13,585 nt of DNA from an uncultured Elusimicrobiales bacterium (GCA_934644855.1 CAKUDJ010000005.1:1-13585); one strand, 5' to 3'. Shown: positions 1 through 7,116, counted from the stretch's first letter. Program-made: numbers and translations. Notes: generated from the letters alone by a model not told the origin.

Positions 1-336
1 GAGTATCATGCCGCCAAAGAAAAACAAGCGGAAACCTTACGCCGGATTGACGATTTGGAAATGAAACTGCGCAATGCCGAAATTACGGATGATTTGGCGG
101 TGGACCGCAGCGAAGCCCGCATCGGGGCCACGGTGACGCTGAAAGATTTAGTAGCCGATATTGAATTTACTTATACGTTAGTAGGCTCTATGGAATCCAA
201 CCCGGATAAAGGGTTGTTATCGGTTAAATCTCCGTTAGCCAGCGGGGTATTGGGTAAAAAGCAGGGGGAAACCTTTACGGTGGAACTGCCGCGCGGACCC
301 AAAAAATACAAATTGGTAAAACTGGAATATAAATAA
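1..336 (+). CDS. greA: Transcription elongation factor GreA, C-terminal part (5' end outside the window)
   Basis: GreA binds RNA polymerase and stimulates cleavage of the 3' end of backtracked transcripts, rescuing arrested complexes. The reading frame is open to the left edge, so the N-terminus is missing; 111 codons remain. They start with EYHAAKEKQ, the conserved GreA segment from the second helix of the N-terminal coiled coil, followed by a helical stretch to about residue 34. The C-terminal FKBP-like domain is complete and carries the typical GLLSVKSPLASGVLGKK block and a final YKLVKLEYK strand. The acidic tip of the coiled coil lies upstream and cannot be checked. The gene stands alone here: a terminator follows 21 nt after the stop and the next gene converges on it. 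GreA rather than GreB is favoured by the EYHAAKEKQ wording. Confidence 0.93.
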   Translation, partial: EYHAAKEKQAETLRRIDDLEMKLRNAEITDDLAVDRSEARIGATVTLKDLVADIEFTYTLVGSMESNPDKGLLSVKSPLASGVLGKKQGETFTVELPRGPKKYKLVKLEYK

Positions 337-357
337 TTCCCGGTTCTTTATATAAGG

Positions 358-384
358 CCCCTGCGTGTAAACGCGGGGGTTTTT
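358..384 (+). terminator. Intrinsic terminator of greA
   Basis: CCCC T GCG pairs with CGC G GGGG (one T-G wobble) around a six-base TGTAAA loop, and five T follow. It lies 21 nt after the greA stop codon. Confidence 0.85.
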
Positions 385-437
385 GTCTGTCATGAGTAAA
401 CAGGGCGTATTTATAACCTGCGTAAATCCTTTTAGGA

Positions 438-475
438 ACAAAAAAGCCCGGGGCATTTTAGCGGCCCCGGGCTTT
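438..475 (-). terminator. Intrinsic terminator of the exported hypothetical gene
   Basis: A perfect 12-bp stem (AAAGCCCGGGGC at 443-454 against 464-475) encloses a nine-base loop. On the - strand it is followed by a T run (the A run at 440-445). It is 16 nt beyond the stop of the 492-1610 gene and faces the greA terminator, so the two convergent genes are insulated from each other. Confidence 0.85.
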
Positions 476-491
476 GGTGTATCTAAAACTG

Positions 492-1610
492 TTATTTCAG
501 TTTCCCTTCTATGGTAAAGTACATCATTTCTTCATATAATTGCCGTTCGCGTTTGCTGGCTTGCGGGTGGACGGTAATCATCTCCGGCTTACGGTGATTG
601 GTTTTTATAAAGGAAGAATAATCTTTATAAAAAGCTTCAAAGGAGCGGTGGGGATATTTGGCTAAAATGTTGCGGATTTTTTGCTTGGCAACTTCCGCTT
701 CATAAAAGGTATTAGTCACATTATGCACCACCAGTAATTGTATTTTATTGTATAGGTTGCGTTCGGCCTGGTTGGAGTTCCACCAGGGTTGGCGTTTGTT
801 TTTAGCAACAAAACGGCTCAATTTTTCAATCGTTTGGTTATAAGCCTGTATAGACGTTTGGATTCCCTTGGAGTTGAGCGCCTGGCGCAATCCTTTATAA
901 TGTTGTTTATGCGCGGAGCGTACAAAGTTTCTAAATTCATCGGGAAATTGGTTCAGCAAGACCGAATTATCCAAAAAGCGTTGGATGTTGGCTTTGGTGC
1001 GGGGGCTTACTTTGCTGGATTTTAACAGCTCCCTCAACGGCAAGTTGGGTTTGTGCGGATGCCGTTTGGCGTAGCGCAACGCACTGTCCACCATCAGTTC
1101 CCGCGTGCTTTTTTTGGATAAGGTTAATAAATCTCTATCTAACGGCACGGCGTAATAATCGGCCAGTTCTTGTGCCATTTGGGTATACTTTCTTTTCGCC
1201 ATTAAAGATAACAAGGTAGTTTTTAACGTTTGGTTAATTACTTTATCTTGTATCAGGGTTTTTACTGTGGCTAACAAGGCCTTATTCGGGGAGGTTGCCA
1301 AGGCTTGCACCTGGGGCAACGTTTTGGCCATGTGTTGGATTTCCTGGTTATAGATGTACCGGCGGGCTAATAAATCTTTAGCGGCAGTTTTTTGCATGAG
1401 CAACTCTATGTGGTCGCCGGTCATGGCCAACTTCGTAGCTTTGGTACGGGTGGCCTTCATGCGTGCTTTCAAGGTGTTGGCCGCCTTTTTGGAAGAGCGT
1501 TTAATAACCTGTTTAGTAAGGACCTTGGGGAGATTTCTGAAAGGTCCCTGGGCAAAAACACTCGCGCATGGAGTGGATACTAACAATAAGGCTATAAGTA
1601 ATGTTTTCAT
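492..1610 (-). CDS. Exported basic alpha-helical protein of unknown function with three copies of a short motif
   Basis: I do not recognise this 372-residue protein. Residues 1-20 form a classical signal peptide (MKTLLIALLL core, likely SVFA/Q cleavage after Ala20). Cys15 is not in a lipobox, so the product is probably periplasmic or secreted. The mature part is rich in Lys and Arg, especially 29-60, and looks helical throughout. A nine-residue motif (aromatic, spaced basic residues, final Pro) occurs at 180-188 (YAKRHPHKP), 267-275 (FVAKNKRQP) and 334-342 (FIKTNHRKP). The last two are followed by near-identical charged helices, AERNLYNKI and RERQLYEEM. I chose the ATG at 1610 because the signal peptide begins there; an in-frame TTG at 1640 would add ten unlikely residues. 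The ribosome binding site is weak (AAGAG close to the ATG). The gene is monocistronic, with a terminator on each side. No enzymatic motif is visible. Confidence 0.75.
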   Translation of the reverse strand: MKTLLIALLLVSTPCASVFAQGPFRNLPKVLTKQVIKRSSKKAANTLKARMKATRTKATKLAMTGDHIELLMQKTAAKDLLARRYIYNQEIQHMAKTLPQVQALATSPNKALLATVKTLIQDKVINQTLKTTLLSLMAKRKYTQMAQELADYYAVPLDRDLLTLSKKSTRELMVDSALRYAKRHPHKPNLPLRELLKSSKVSPRTKANIQRFLDNSVLLNQFPDEFRNFVRSAHKQHYKGLRQALNSKGIQTSIQAYNQTIEKLSRFVAKNKRQPWWNSNQAERNLYNKIQLLVVHNVTNTFYEAEVAKQKIRNILAKYPHRSFEAFYKDYSSFIKTNHRKPEMITVHPQASKRERQLYEEMMYFTIEGKLK

Positions 1611-1617
1611 TACTCTT

Positions 1618-1623
1618 AGTATA
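1618..1623 (-). promoter_or_regulatory. Possible -10 element for the exported hypothetical gene
   Basis: TATACT on the - strand lies only seven bases before the ATG at 1610. The 17-nt upstream position has only TTTTTC, a poor -35. If used, the transcript would be leaderless or nearly so. Weak support from sequence alone. Confidence 0.3.
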
Positions 1624-1657
1624 GTAAAACAACCCCGCAAGAAAAAGAGTCTTTAGA

Positions 1658-1679
1658 CCCAAATTGGGCCTGGGCCCAA
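1658..1679. repeat. Overlapping GC-rich inverted repeats between two - strand genes
   Basis: CCCAAATTGGG at 1658-1668 is an odd-length palindrome, and TTGGGCC/GGCCCAA at 1664-1679 is a second one sharing half of it. No T run follows on either strand, so this is not an evident terminator. It lies just upstream of the exported hypothetical gene and could be a regulator site or chance. Confidence 0.3.
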
Positions 1680-1694
1680 ATGGCCCGGATAGAC

Positions 1695-1724
1695 AAAAAA
1701 ATCCGCGGCCCGACGGACCGCGGA
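1695..1724 (-). terminator. Intrinsic terminator of the DUF4912-GH57 operon
   Basis: TCCGCGG (1702-1708) pairs with CCGCGGA (1718-1724). Two more G-C pairs follow past a bulged A, closing a CGAC loop. A seven-base T run follows on the - strand. It begins 18 nt after the GH57 stop. Confidence 0.85.
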
Positions 1725-1742
1725 GGAAAAGCAAACGGCTGA

Positions 1743-3365
1743 TTAGTATTTTTTCAGTACGGCGTCTTTCGCCGCGCTGGCATAGACGTTATAATCCATG
1801 TGTTGGAAGATAGAGTCTTTCTGTTCCAAGTCATACACATACGCTTCGTTAATGCGGTTGCCGTTGATTTGTTCGTACAACTCATTAAAACGGTTGATGT
1901 GGTCCTTGGTGCGTTTGGTGGAATATTCTTTTGCGGTGCCGGTGGTCATTAAAAATGCCCAGTCGGAAGACTGCATCAGCATTAATTCCCGCGCCAGTTG
2001 GTTCAGCGCACGGCGCAAAAGCCCGTCCGCATTCGGGAAACGGTTTGCCATTTCCATCATGCGTTCGGCCGCTTTAATCAAGTGGCGGTAAATCCAATCG
2101 TTGCCGCTGTTGAGCCAAACGTCGTGGTAGCCTTTATCACCCCAAGAGGACATAGACGGCTGCACCGTTTGGTTGACCGGGTACATAGCCAAGTATTCGC
2201 TGGGGGTGACGAGCTTAATATCTTTTTGGTCGTAATAGATTTTTTTGAATAAAAATTCCAAAAATTCTATCCCTTCGTACCACCAATGGCCGTAGAGCTC
2301 CGCATCATACATGGAAACGACCAACGGCTTGCGGTCAATCAGCGTGCTTAAATATTCAATCTGTTTTTGGCGGTTGAACATAAAATTGCCGGCGTGCTGG
2401 GCGGCCACTTCGCGCGCCTCGTGCGGGTTGTACGGCTGTTTTTGGTTCAGCGGTACTTTGCCGGTAATTTTATAGTATTTCATGGCGATATTGCGGCGTA
2501 CGCCGTCCGAATGGAGGTAGGGCTTGATGTAGTCGTAATCCAAATCGTAGCCTAAATCGCGGTAAAATTCGCGGTAGCGCGGGTCCCCGGGGTAGCCGGA
2601 TTCGGCGCTCCACACCTGTTGGGCCGATTCCATATCACGCGCAAAAGCCGCCACGCCCGTTTGCGGGCAGTATACCGGGGCATAAATGCCGTATTTGGGC
2701 CGCGGGGTGCCGTGCAGAACGCCGTGCGATTCCGTAAAGAAGAAGCGGATGCCTTCGTCCCGCAGGAATTTATCGTCGCCCGGGTTGTAGGCACATTCGG
2801 CCAGCCAAATCCCGCGCGGGCTGCGGCCAAAGCGGCTGCGGTAGTCCGTCACGGCGGTTTTAATTTGGGCGTTTACGCTTTCTTTATGCACCATAAGCGG
2901 CAAATAGCCGTGCGTGGCACAGCAGGTAATAATTTCCAGTTTGCCTAAATCTTGAAATTTCTTAAACCCTTCCAAAATATGCCCGTGGTAGCGGTTTTCA
3001 AACAAATCCTGAAAGCGGCGGAATTTGTCATAATACATTTTGGCAACAGCTTCAAACGCGGTGTTGCGGGTGCGTTCAATTTCTTTGGAAGAAAGCTCAA
3101 TGCGTTGGTTCAAATAATGGCGGAAACGCTCAATAAGCAGCGGGTCCGACATCATATTGCAAAGCGGCGGAGTTAAGGACATGGTTAAACGGAAATCCGT
3201 TCCTTCCGCCTGTAAATTTTCAAATACATTTAACAGCGGCAGGTAGGTTTCCACCATGGCTTCATAAAACCAGTCTTCTTCCAAAAAGTCCGGGTATTCC
3301 GGGTGCTTAATAAACGGCAAGTGTGCGTGTAATACCAGCGCTAAATAGCCTTTTTCTGCTCCCAT
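1743..3365 (-). CDS. GH57 1,4-alpha-glucan branching enzyme (DUF1957-type)
   Basis: Likely 1,4-alpha-glucan branching enzyme (EC 2.4.1.18), transferring alpha-1,4 chains to alpha-1,6 branch points during glycogen synthesis in the cytoplasm. At 540 residues it matches the GH57 branching-enzyme family. Visible family motifs are HAHLPF (His13, His15) at the N-terminus, GIWLAECAY with probable nucleophile Glu190, and MYDAELYGHWW with probable acid/base Asp354. These positions agree closely with those known for archaeal and Thermus GH57 branching enzymes. The W-rich segment 360-420 and the helical C-terminal domain (about 425-530, SSDWAFLMTTGTAKEYS) are also typical. It has no signal peptide. The ATG at 3365 lies two nt after the stop of the upstream DUF4912 gene, with AGGGG as ribosome binding site inside that gene's end, so the two are probably translationally coupled. 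Some GH57 relatives are amylases, so branching activity is inferred from the motif set and length. Confidence 0.9.
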   Translation of the reverse strand: MGAEKGYLALVLHAHLPFIKHPEYPDFLEEDWFYEAMVETYLPLLNVFENLQAEGTDFRLTMSLTPPLCNMMSDPLLIERFRHYLNQRIELSSKEIERTRNTAFEAVAKMYYDKFRRFQDLFENRYHGHILEGFKKFQDLGKLEIITCCATHGYLPLMVHKESVNAQIKTAVTDYRSRFGRSPRGIWLAECAYNPGDDKFLRDEGIRFFFTESHGVLHGTPRPKYGIYAPVYCPQTGVAAFARDMESAQQVWSAESGYPGDPRYREFYRDLGYDLDYDYIKPYLHSDGVRRNIAMKYYKITGKVPLNQKQPYNPHEAREVAAQHAGNFMFNRQKQIEYLSTLIDRKPLVVSMYDAELYGHWWYEGIEFLEFLFKKIYYDQKDIKLVTPSEYLAMYPVNQTVQPSMSSWGDKGYHDVWLNSGNDWIYRHLIKAAERMMEMANRFPNADGLLRRALNQLARELMLMQSSDWAFLMTTGTAKEYSTKRTKDHINRFNELYEQINGNRINEAYVYDLEQKDSIFQHMDYNVYASAAKDAVLKKY

Positions 3366-3367
3366 AG

Positions 3368-4237
3368 TTATTTCCCCTGTTCGCGTAGCGCTTTAATGTT
3401 GATTTGGCGGACTTTATCCCCTTTGGCGTTTTGGGCTTTAATGGGTAAGTCCACCACGCTGCCGGCGGGCAGGTGTTGGCGGATAGAAAATTTGCCTTCT
3501 TTTAATTCAATAATTTGGCCGTTAATGGAAACGGTGGCGTTTTTAGAGGCGGAGCCGTAAATGATAATTTCACAATCCGCCTTGAGCCAGATGTCCTCGT
3601 CCGTTTGCGGGGTTTGCGTGTGGAGCGCAAAAGAGGACCAACTGGTCGGCGCGCCGGAGGTGGTCAGCTCGGTCAGTTTCCAACGTTGGCCCACCACTTG
3701 CATCCGTTCGCTGGCGCCCAGACCAATGTAGTCCGCGCCGGAGAGTTTTAAGAGTTTTTGGAAGTCCCCTTCCACAATCATCCATTTATCATCAATGATG
3801 TCGGATATTTTGCCGGGCGGCAGTAGCGTTTGGTTGCTGCGGGAAACTAAAATGAAGCGGCCGTCGGGCGTTAAAAAGCCCAAATCCGCCACATAGCTGC
3901 GCCCGGTTGCGGGGGCGTTGATGTACCAGCTGCGGGCTTCAAAAATAACGGGCATATCATAAAATTGCACCGCGTTGGAACCGTCAAAAAACGGAACGCC
4001 GGTCACGTCGTACAAACGGATAATCGTTTTGGCGGCGTTTAACAGGTCCGCGCTGTATTGGCTTTTAATACATTCTATGGTAGCGGCGGTAATTTCCCAA
4101 AACAGGAACAACCACGCCGGGTCCTTCGGCAGCAGGAAACTTTCCGTTTTGCCGTAAGAAGCCGGGATGTTTACTTCGGCTTGTGCGTCTTTTTCCGCGG
4201 GTTTTACAAATGCGGTAGACGATAAATTTTGTGTCAT
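3368..4237 (-). CDS. DUF4912 protein with C-terminal Ig-like beta domain
   Basis: A 289-residue cytoplasmic protein (no signal peptide) of the DUF4912 type, whose biochemical role is not established. Residues about 32-150 carry the hallmarks: LPKDPAWLFLFWEIT, then IIRLYDVTG, an aromatic ARSWYINAP strand, YVADLGFLTPDGRF and SRSNQTLLPPG. Residues about 215-285 form a second beta-rich unit (EIIIYGSASKNATVSINGQ, KEGKFSIRQHLPAGS) that reads like a bacterial Ig-like fold. Genes of this type are known as neighbours of GH57 branching enzymes, and here the stop is two nt from the GH57 start. I infer a glucan-binding or accessory role in glycogen metabolism, not an enzyme. The ATG at 4237 has a GAGG ribosome binding site seven nt away, and a promoter-like sequence lies about 60 nt upstream. 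The first ~28 residues are polar and probably disordered. Confidence 0.85.
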   Translation of the reverse strand: MTQNLSSTAFVKPAEKDAQAEVNIPASYGKTESFLLPKDPAWLFLFWEITAATIECIKSQYSADLLNAAKTIIRLYDVTGVPFFDGSNAVQFYDMPVIFEARSWYINAPATGRSYVADLGFLTPDGRFILVSRSNQTLLPPGKISDIIDDKWMIVEGDFQKLLKLSGADYIGLGASERMQVVGQRWKLTELTTSGAPTSWSSFALHTQTPQTDEDIWLKADCEIIIYGSASKNATVSINGQIIELKEGKFSIRQHLPAGSVVDLPIKAQNAKGDKVRQINIKALREQGK

Positions 4238-4296
4238 ACTTATACCTCACCCTTTAGAAAATAAACTCTATCAAATTAGCAGGATATTCTTTAGCT

Positions 4297-4323
4297 ATTA
4301 TATTGTAGCATTTATTCCGGCAA
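4297..4323 (-). promoter_or_regulatory. Promoter of the DUF4912-GH57 operon
   Basis: A perfect TATAAT on the - strand (4297-4302) is preceded by TTGCCG at 4318-4323 with 15-nt spacing, or by TTTTGC with 17-nt spacing. The start codon is 59 nt downstream, leaving an AT-rich leader. Confidence 0.5.
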
Positions 4324-4395
4324 AAATAGCCGTTTTTACACAGTATTTTTTTAGGTTATTCCAATAGGGGTTTGCGCCTGTTGCGCGTAAGGCAT

Positions 4396-4434
4396 AAAAA
4401 AGGTAAGCCCCGCTGTATAAACGGGAGCTTACCT
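4396..4434 (-). terminator. Intrinsic terminator of the EamA transporter gene
   Basis: AGGTAAGC plus CCCG pairs with CGGG plus GCTTACCT, with one bulged A and a nine-base loop (4413-4421). Six T follow on the - strand. It begins 20 nt after the stop. Confidence 0.85.
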
Positions 4435-4454
4435 GGCTGCAATAAAAAGCGCTC

Positions 4455-5342
4455 TTATTTGGCTTCTACCGGCTTTTGGATGAGGAACAGGCTGATAAAA
4501 ATAATGCCCAGGCCAATCAGTTCCAAGCCGGAGGGCATACGCCCGCGGGCGATAATATCGCTGCCCATGGCCACCACCGGCGTAAAATAAGTGACGGATG
4601 CCATACGCGTGGCCCCCCAGCGTTTAATCAGGGCTACCATCAGCAAAAACGCCACCGCGGACGAGAAAATACCCGCGCTTAAAATGGATAAAACCACTTT
4701 GGGGCTGAACGCGCTTGCGGCCGGGAACGGTTCCGCAACAAACGCCACCACGAATAATACCACGGCAGAAAACAAATACTGGTGGAAGGTGTTGGCTTCC
4801 AAAGAAACGGATTGGTTATCCACCATAATTTTTTTGGTCAGCACGTTGCCCAAGCTGTAAGACCACGCCATTAAAAGCATGGCGGTGCAACCGTACATAG
4901 CCCATTTGTCATGCCCGATGGAAAGCGACGGCCATACCGTGCATAATAACCCGGCTAACCCCACGCTCACCCCGGCGGCGCGGCGCCAGGTAAAGCGGTC
5001 TACGCCTTTTAACAAAATAGCCCCGGCAATAAAAGACCATATCGGCACGGTGCCGTTAAAAATGCCGCCAATCGTGGGCGCCACAAAACGCTGCCCCCAG
5101 GAAATAGCCGCAAACGGGAACAAAATAAGCAAGAATCCAATGGTCCACGGACGCCACAATTCTTTAACCGGGCATTTGAGGTTTTTGCGTTGTACGCCGT
5201 AAAAAACAACAAAAAACATAAAACCCGCTAACACGCGGAAAAAGGTACTCCAATACGGCGGCAACGCTTCCACCATATTTTTTGAAGCCAAAAAGGCCGT
5301 GCCCCAACAAAGGGCCAAACAAAACGCCAACAAATAACTCAT
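4455..5342 (-). CDS. EamA/DMT-superfamily inner-membrane transporter
   Basis: A 295-residue integral membrane protein with about ten hydrophobic segments in two halves (roughly 3-20 to 121-139 and 148-165 to 269-286), the usual plan of EamA-domain drug/metabolite transporters. Family-typical wording includes CWGTAFLASK in helix 1 and the WGATRMASVTYFTPVVA stretch before helix 9. These carriers export or exchange amino acids, purines or other small metabolites; the substrate cannot be read from sequence. The ATG at 5342 has a perfect AGGAGG ribosome binding site seven nt upstream. The gene is monocistronic: its own terminator follows, and it diverges from the metal importer operon across a 92-bp intergenic region. 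That arrangement alone does not prove a link to metal transport. Confidence 0.9.
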   Translation of the reverse strand: MSYLLAFCLALCWGTAFLASKNMVEALPPYWSTFFRVLAGFMFFVVFYGVQRKNLKCPVKELWRPWTIGFLLILFPFAAISWGQRFVAPTIGGIFNGTVPIWSFIAGAILLKGVDRFTWRRAAGVSVGLAGLLCTVWPSLSIGHDKWAMYGCTAMLLMAWSYSLGNVLTKKIMVDNQSVSLEANTFHQYLFSAVVLFVVAFVAEPFPAASAFSPKVVLSILSAGIFSSAVAFLLMVALIKRWGATRMASVTYFTPVVAMGSDIIARGRMPSGLELIGLGIIFISLFLIQKPVEAK

Positions 5343-5367
5343 GTATTTTTCCTCCTGTATTTTTTAC

Positions 5368-5373
5368 ATTATA
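5368..5373 (-). promoter_or_regulatory. Probable -10 element for the EamA gene
   Basis: TATAAT on the - strand, 25 nt before the ATG at 5342. No good -35 is seen at 16-18 nt (TTGTGG occurs at a 13-nt spacing), so the promoter is weak or activator-dependent if real. Confidence 0.35.
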
Positions 5374-5410
5374 GTAAATAACTGCCCCACAAGACGGGTA
5401 TGCAAAAAAG

Positions 5411-5416
5411 TATAAT
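5411..5416 (+). promoter_or_regulatory. Probable -10 element for the znuACB-nth operon
   Basis: TATAAT on the + strand, followed by AAGGA (5423-5427) and the ATG at 5435. The predicted start point falls at the ribosome binding site, giving a leader of about 12 nt. No -35 match is present at the normal spacing, and I could not find a clear Zur or MntR palindrome. Confidence 0.35.
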
Positions 5417-5434
5417 ATATATAAGGATTATTTT

Positions 5435-6337
5435 ATGAAATTCAAAAAAGTGTTTTTTGTCAGACTTTTAATAATAGCGGCGGTTGGTGTGGCGGGGCTG
5501 ATTGCCTTGCTGGCCCGCCGCCAGGCCCCGGTGCAGGACACCCGGTTAAAAGTGGTCACGTCCGGCTATGTGGCTTTTACGGTAACGCGGAAAATCGGGG
5601 GGGATAAAATCAATTTGTCTATGCTTTTGCCCGCCAATGCGGAGCCGCACTCTTTTGAGCCGACCCCCGGCACCATTATTGCCGTTCATTCGGCCGGGGT
5701 ATTTGTGTATGTGTCCCAACGGTTGGAGCCGTGGGTGAAAGATATTTTATCCAGCGTCCGCCCCGGTGCCGCGGTGGTGGAGGCGGCTAACGGCGCGGCG
5801 CCGTCCAAAGACCCGCATATTTGGATGGATTTTGACAATATGCGTCCGTTTGCCCGTTCCGTAAGTGCGGCTTTGAGTGAGCAGGACCCGGCCAACCGCG
5901 CTTTTTTTGAAGAACGCCTGGCCCTGTTTTTGAAGGAGTTGGACGAATTAGATGCGGAATATTCCCGCGTGTTATCCGCTTGCCAAACCCGCGAAATGGT
6001 GCATATCGGCCATTTGGCGTTTGGCAATTTGGCCGCGCGGTACCGGTTGCATTTGACGGCCCTGGCGGGCACTTCGCACGACGGGGAACACTCCGTACGC
6101 AAATTGGCCGGAGTGATTAAACAAGTGCGCCAAAGCGGCGTAAAATATGTGTTTACGGAAGAAGAAATTGCCCAAAATTTAGCCGCTACGGTGGCGCGTG
6201 AAACCGGCGCGCAAGTGCTGCCTTTGTATACGGTGGAGCACGTCAGCCGCCAAGATGTGGCAGCCCATACCACTTATGCGCAGTTTATGCGCCGCAATTT
6301 AACCAATTTGGCAAGGGGTTTACAATGCAAAGCGTAA
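5435..6337 (+). CDS. znuA: Metal (Zn2+/Mn2+) ABC transporter substrate-binding protein, ZnuA/TroA family
   Basis: Extracytoplasmic receptor that captures Zn2+ or Mn2+ and passes it to the permease encoded two genes downstream. The 300-residue protein has the cluster A-I layout: an N-terminal lobe with AEPHSFEPTP (His72), DPHIWMD (His128), a long backbone helix (about 150-185), then a C-terminal lobe with HLAFGNLAARY (His193) and FTEEE/PLYTVEH. The three His match the ZnuA-type set; a fourth ligand may be Glu268 or His269. The His-rich loop of Gram-negative ZnuA is absent (only about 12 residues precede DPHIW). The N-terminus is a membrane segment at 8-27 (LLIIAAVGVAGLIALLARR) with no lipobox Cys and no clear cleavage site, so it may be tethered by an uncleaved anchor. 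The metal cannot be decided. Ribosome binding site AAGGA is seven nt before the ATG. Its last 13 nt overlap znuC. Confidence 0.88.
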   Translation: MKFKKVFFVRLLIIAAVGVAGLIALLARRQAPVQDTRLKVVTSGYVAFTVTRKIGGDKINLSMLLPANAEPHSFEPTPGTIIAVHSAGVFVYVSQRLEPWVKDILSSVRPGAAVVEAANGAAPSKDPHIWMDFDNMRPFARSVSAALSEQDPANRAFFEERLALFLKELDELDAEYSRVLSACQTREMVHIGHLAFGNLAARYRLHLTALAGTSHDGEHSVRKLAGVIKQVRQSGVKYVFTEEEIAQNLAATVARETGAQVLPLYTVEHVSRQDVAAHTTYAQFMRRNLTNLARGLQCKA

Positions 6338-7116
6338 TAGAAGCCGAAAACGTGCGGTTTAAGTATGAATCCGCCTGGGTGTTGGACGGCATTAATTTTA
6401 AGGTGGAAGCCGGGGATTATGTGGGGCTTATCGGCCCCAACGGCGGCGGAAAGACCACCTTGTTAAAAGTTTTGTTGGGTTTGGAAAAAGGCCAGGGGGA
6501 AATCCGCCTGTTCGGCACGCCGCTTGCGCAATTTAAGGATTGGCAAAAAATAGGCTATCTGGCGCAAAAAAGCCCGGTAGCGCAGAGCCGTTTTCCCATT
6601 TCCGTAGAAGAAGTAGTTTTTATGGGGTTGGAATTTAACCGCCTGCAAAGCGGGGTGCGGATGTCCAACCTGCGCAATGTGTATGAGGCCCTGCGTAAAA
6701 CCAACACGTTGGATTATGCCAAACGGATTTTTCACGATTTGTCTATCGGCCAACAACAGCGCGTACTGTTGGCGCGCGCGTTGGTCAGCAAACCCCAACT
6801 GCTTATTTTGGATGAACCGTCCGCCGCGTTGGATGCGGGCAGCCGGGAAGAATTTTTTAATTTATTAGGGGAATTGAATACCCGCCACGGCGTGACTATT
6901 TTATTAATCACGCACGATACCGGCGAGGTGGGAAAATACATCTCTAAATTTATGTATGTGGATAAAGAGTTGGTTTTTTATGGAACCAAACAGGAATTTT
7001 GCCAATCGTCCGCGGTGGCGGCCAAGTTGGGGGCATTTGCCCAACATACTATAGACCATCTGCATAATGAGGGGCATTGTCCGTTGGGGGGATGTGGGGA
7101 GGCGCTCCATGATTAG
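6325..7116 (+). CDS. znuC: Metal ABC transporter ATP-binding protein, ZnuC family, with His/Cys-rich C-terminus
   Basis: Cytoplasmic ATPase that drives metal uptake through the ZnuB-type permease. All ABC motifs are present in the 263 residues: Walker A GPNGGGKTT (37-45), Q-loop YLAQ (Gln81), signature LSIGQQQR (139-146), Walker B LLILDEP (159-165), D-loop SAALD and switch His197. The signature has SIGQQ rather than the commoner SGGQ, which is normal in this subfamily. The last 23 residues (HTIDHLHNEGHCPLGGCG and on) hold five His and two Cys and extend past the usual fold; a metal-sensing or metal-buffering role is my inference. The ATG at 6325 overlaps znuA by 13 nt and has AAGGGG seven nt upstream; the 3' end overlaps znuB by 8 nt. 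Coupled translation would keep subunits in proportion. Confidence 0.92.
   Translation: MQSVIEAENVRFKYESAWVLDGINFKVEAGDYVGLIGPNGGGKTTLLKVLLGLEKGQGEIRLFGTPLAQFKDWQKIGYLAQKSPVAQSRFPISVEEVVFMGLEFNRLQSGVRMSNLRNVYEALRKTNTLDYAKRIFHDLSIGQQQRVLLARALVSKPQLLILDEPSAALDAGSREEFFNLLGELNTRHGVTILLITHDTGEVGKYISKFMYVDKELVFYGTKQEFCQSSAVAAKLGAFAQHTIDHLHNEGHCPLGGCGEALHD
7098..7102 (+). promoter_or_regulatory. Ribosome binding site that fixes the znuB start
   Basis: GGAGG, six nt before the ATG at 7109 and inside the end of znuC. It favours this start over the in-frame ATG at 7067, which has no such site and would add a hydrophilic stretch ahead of the first membrane helix. Confidence 0.7.

Noticed and set aside
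1611..1640. Extension of the exported protein to a TTG at 1640
   Set aside because: It would place ten extra residues (MRGCFTILRV) before a clean signal peptide and lacks a ribosome binding site.
2552..2830. Open frame on the - strand inside the GH57 gene, and long + strand frames opposite GH57, oadB and oadA
   Set aside because: They are GC-driven shadows: no ribosome binding sites, low-complexity Ala/Arg-rich translations, and they lie inside genes with strong family motifs.
5343..5434. Zur or MntR operator in front of znuA
   Set aside because: I found only AT-rich alternating sequence (TATAATATATATA), no convincing spaced palindrome of the known types.
7067..7108. Upstream in-frame ATG for znuB
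   Set aside because: No ribosome binding site; 42-nt deeper overlap with znuC; the GGAGG at 7098-7102 supports the ATG at 7109.
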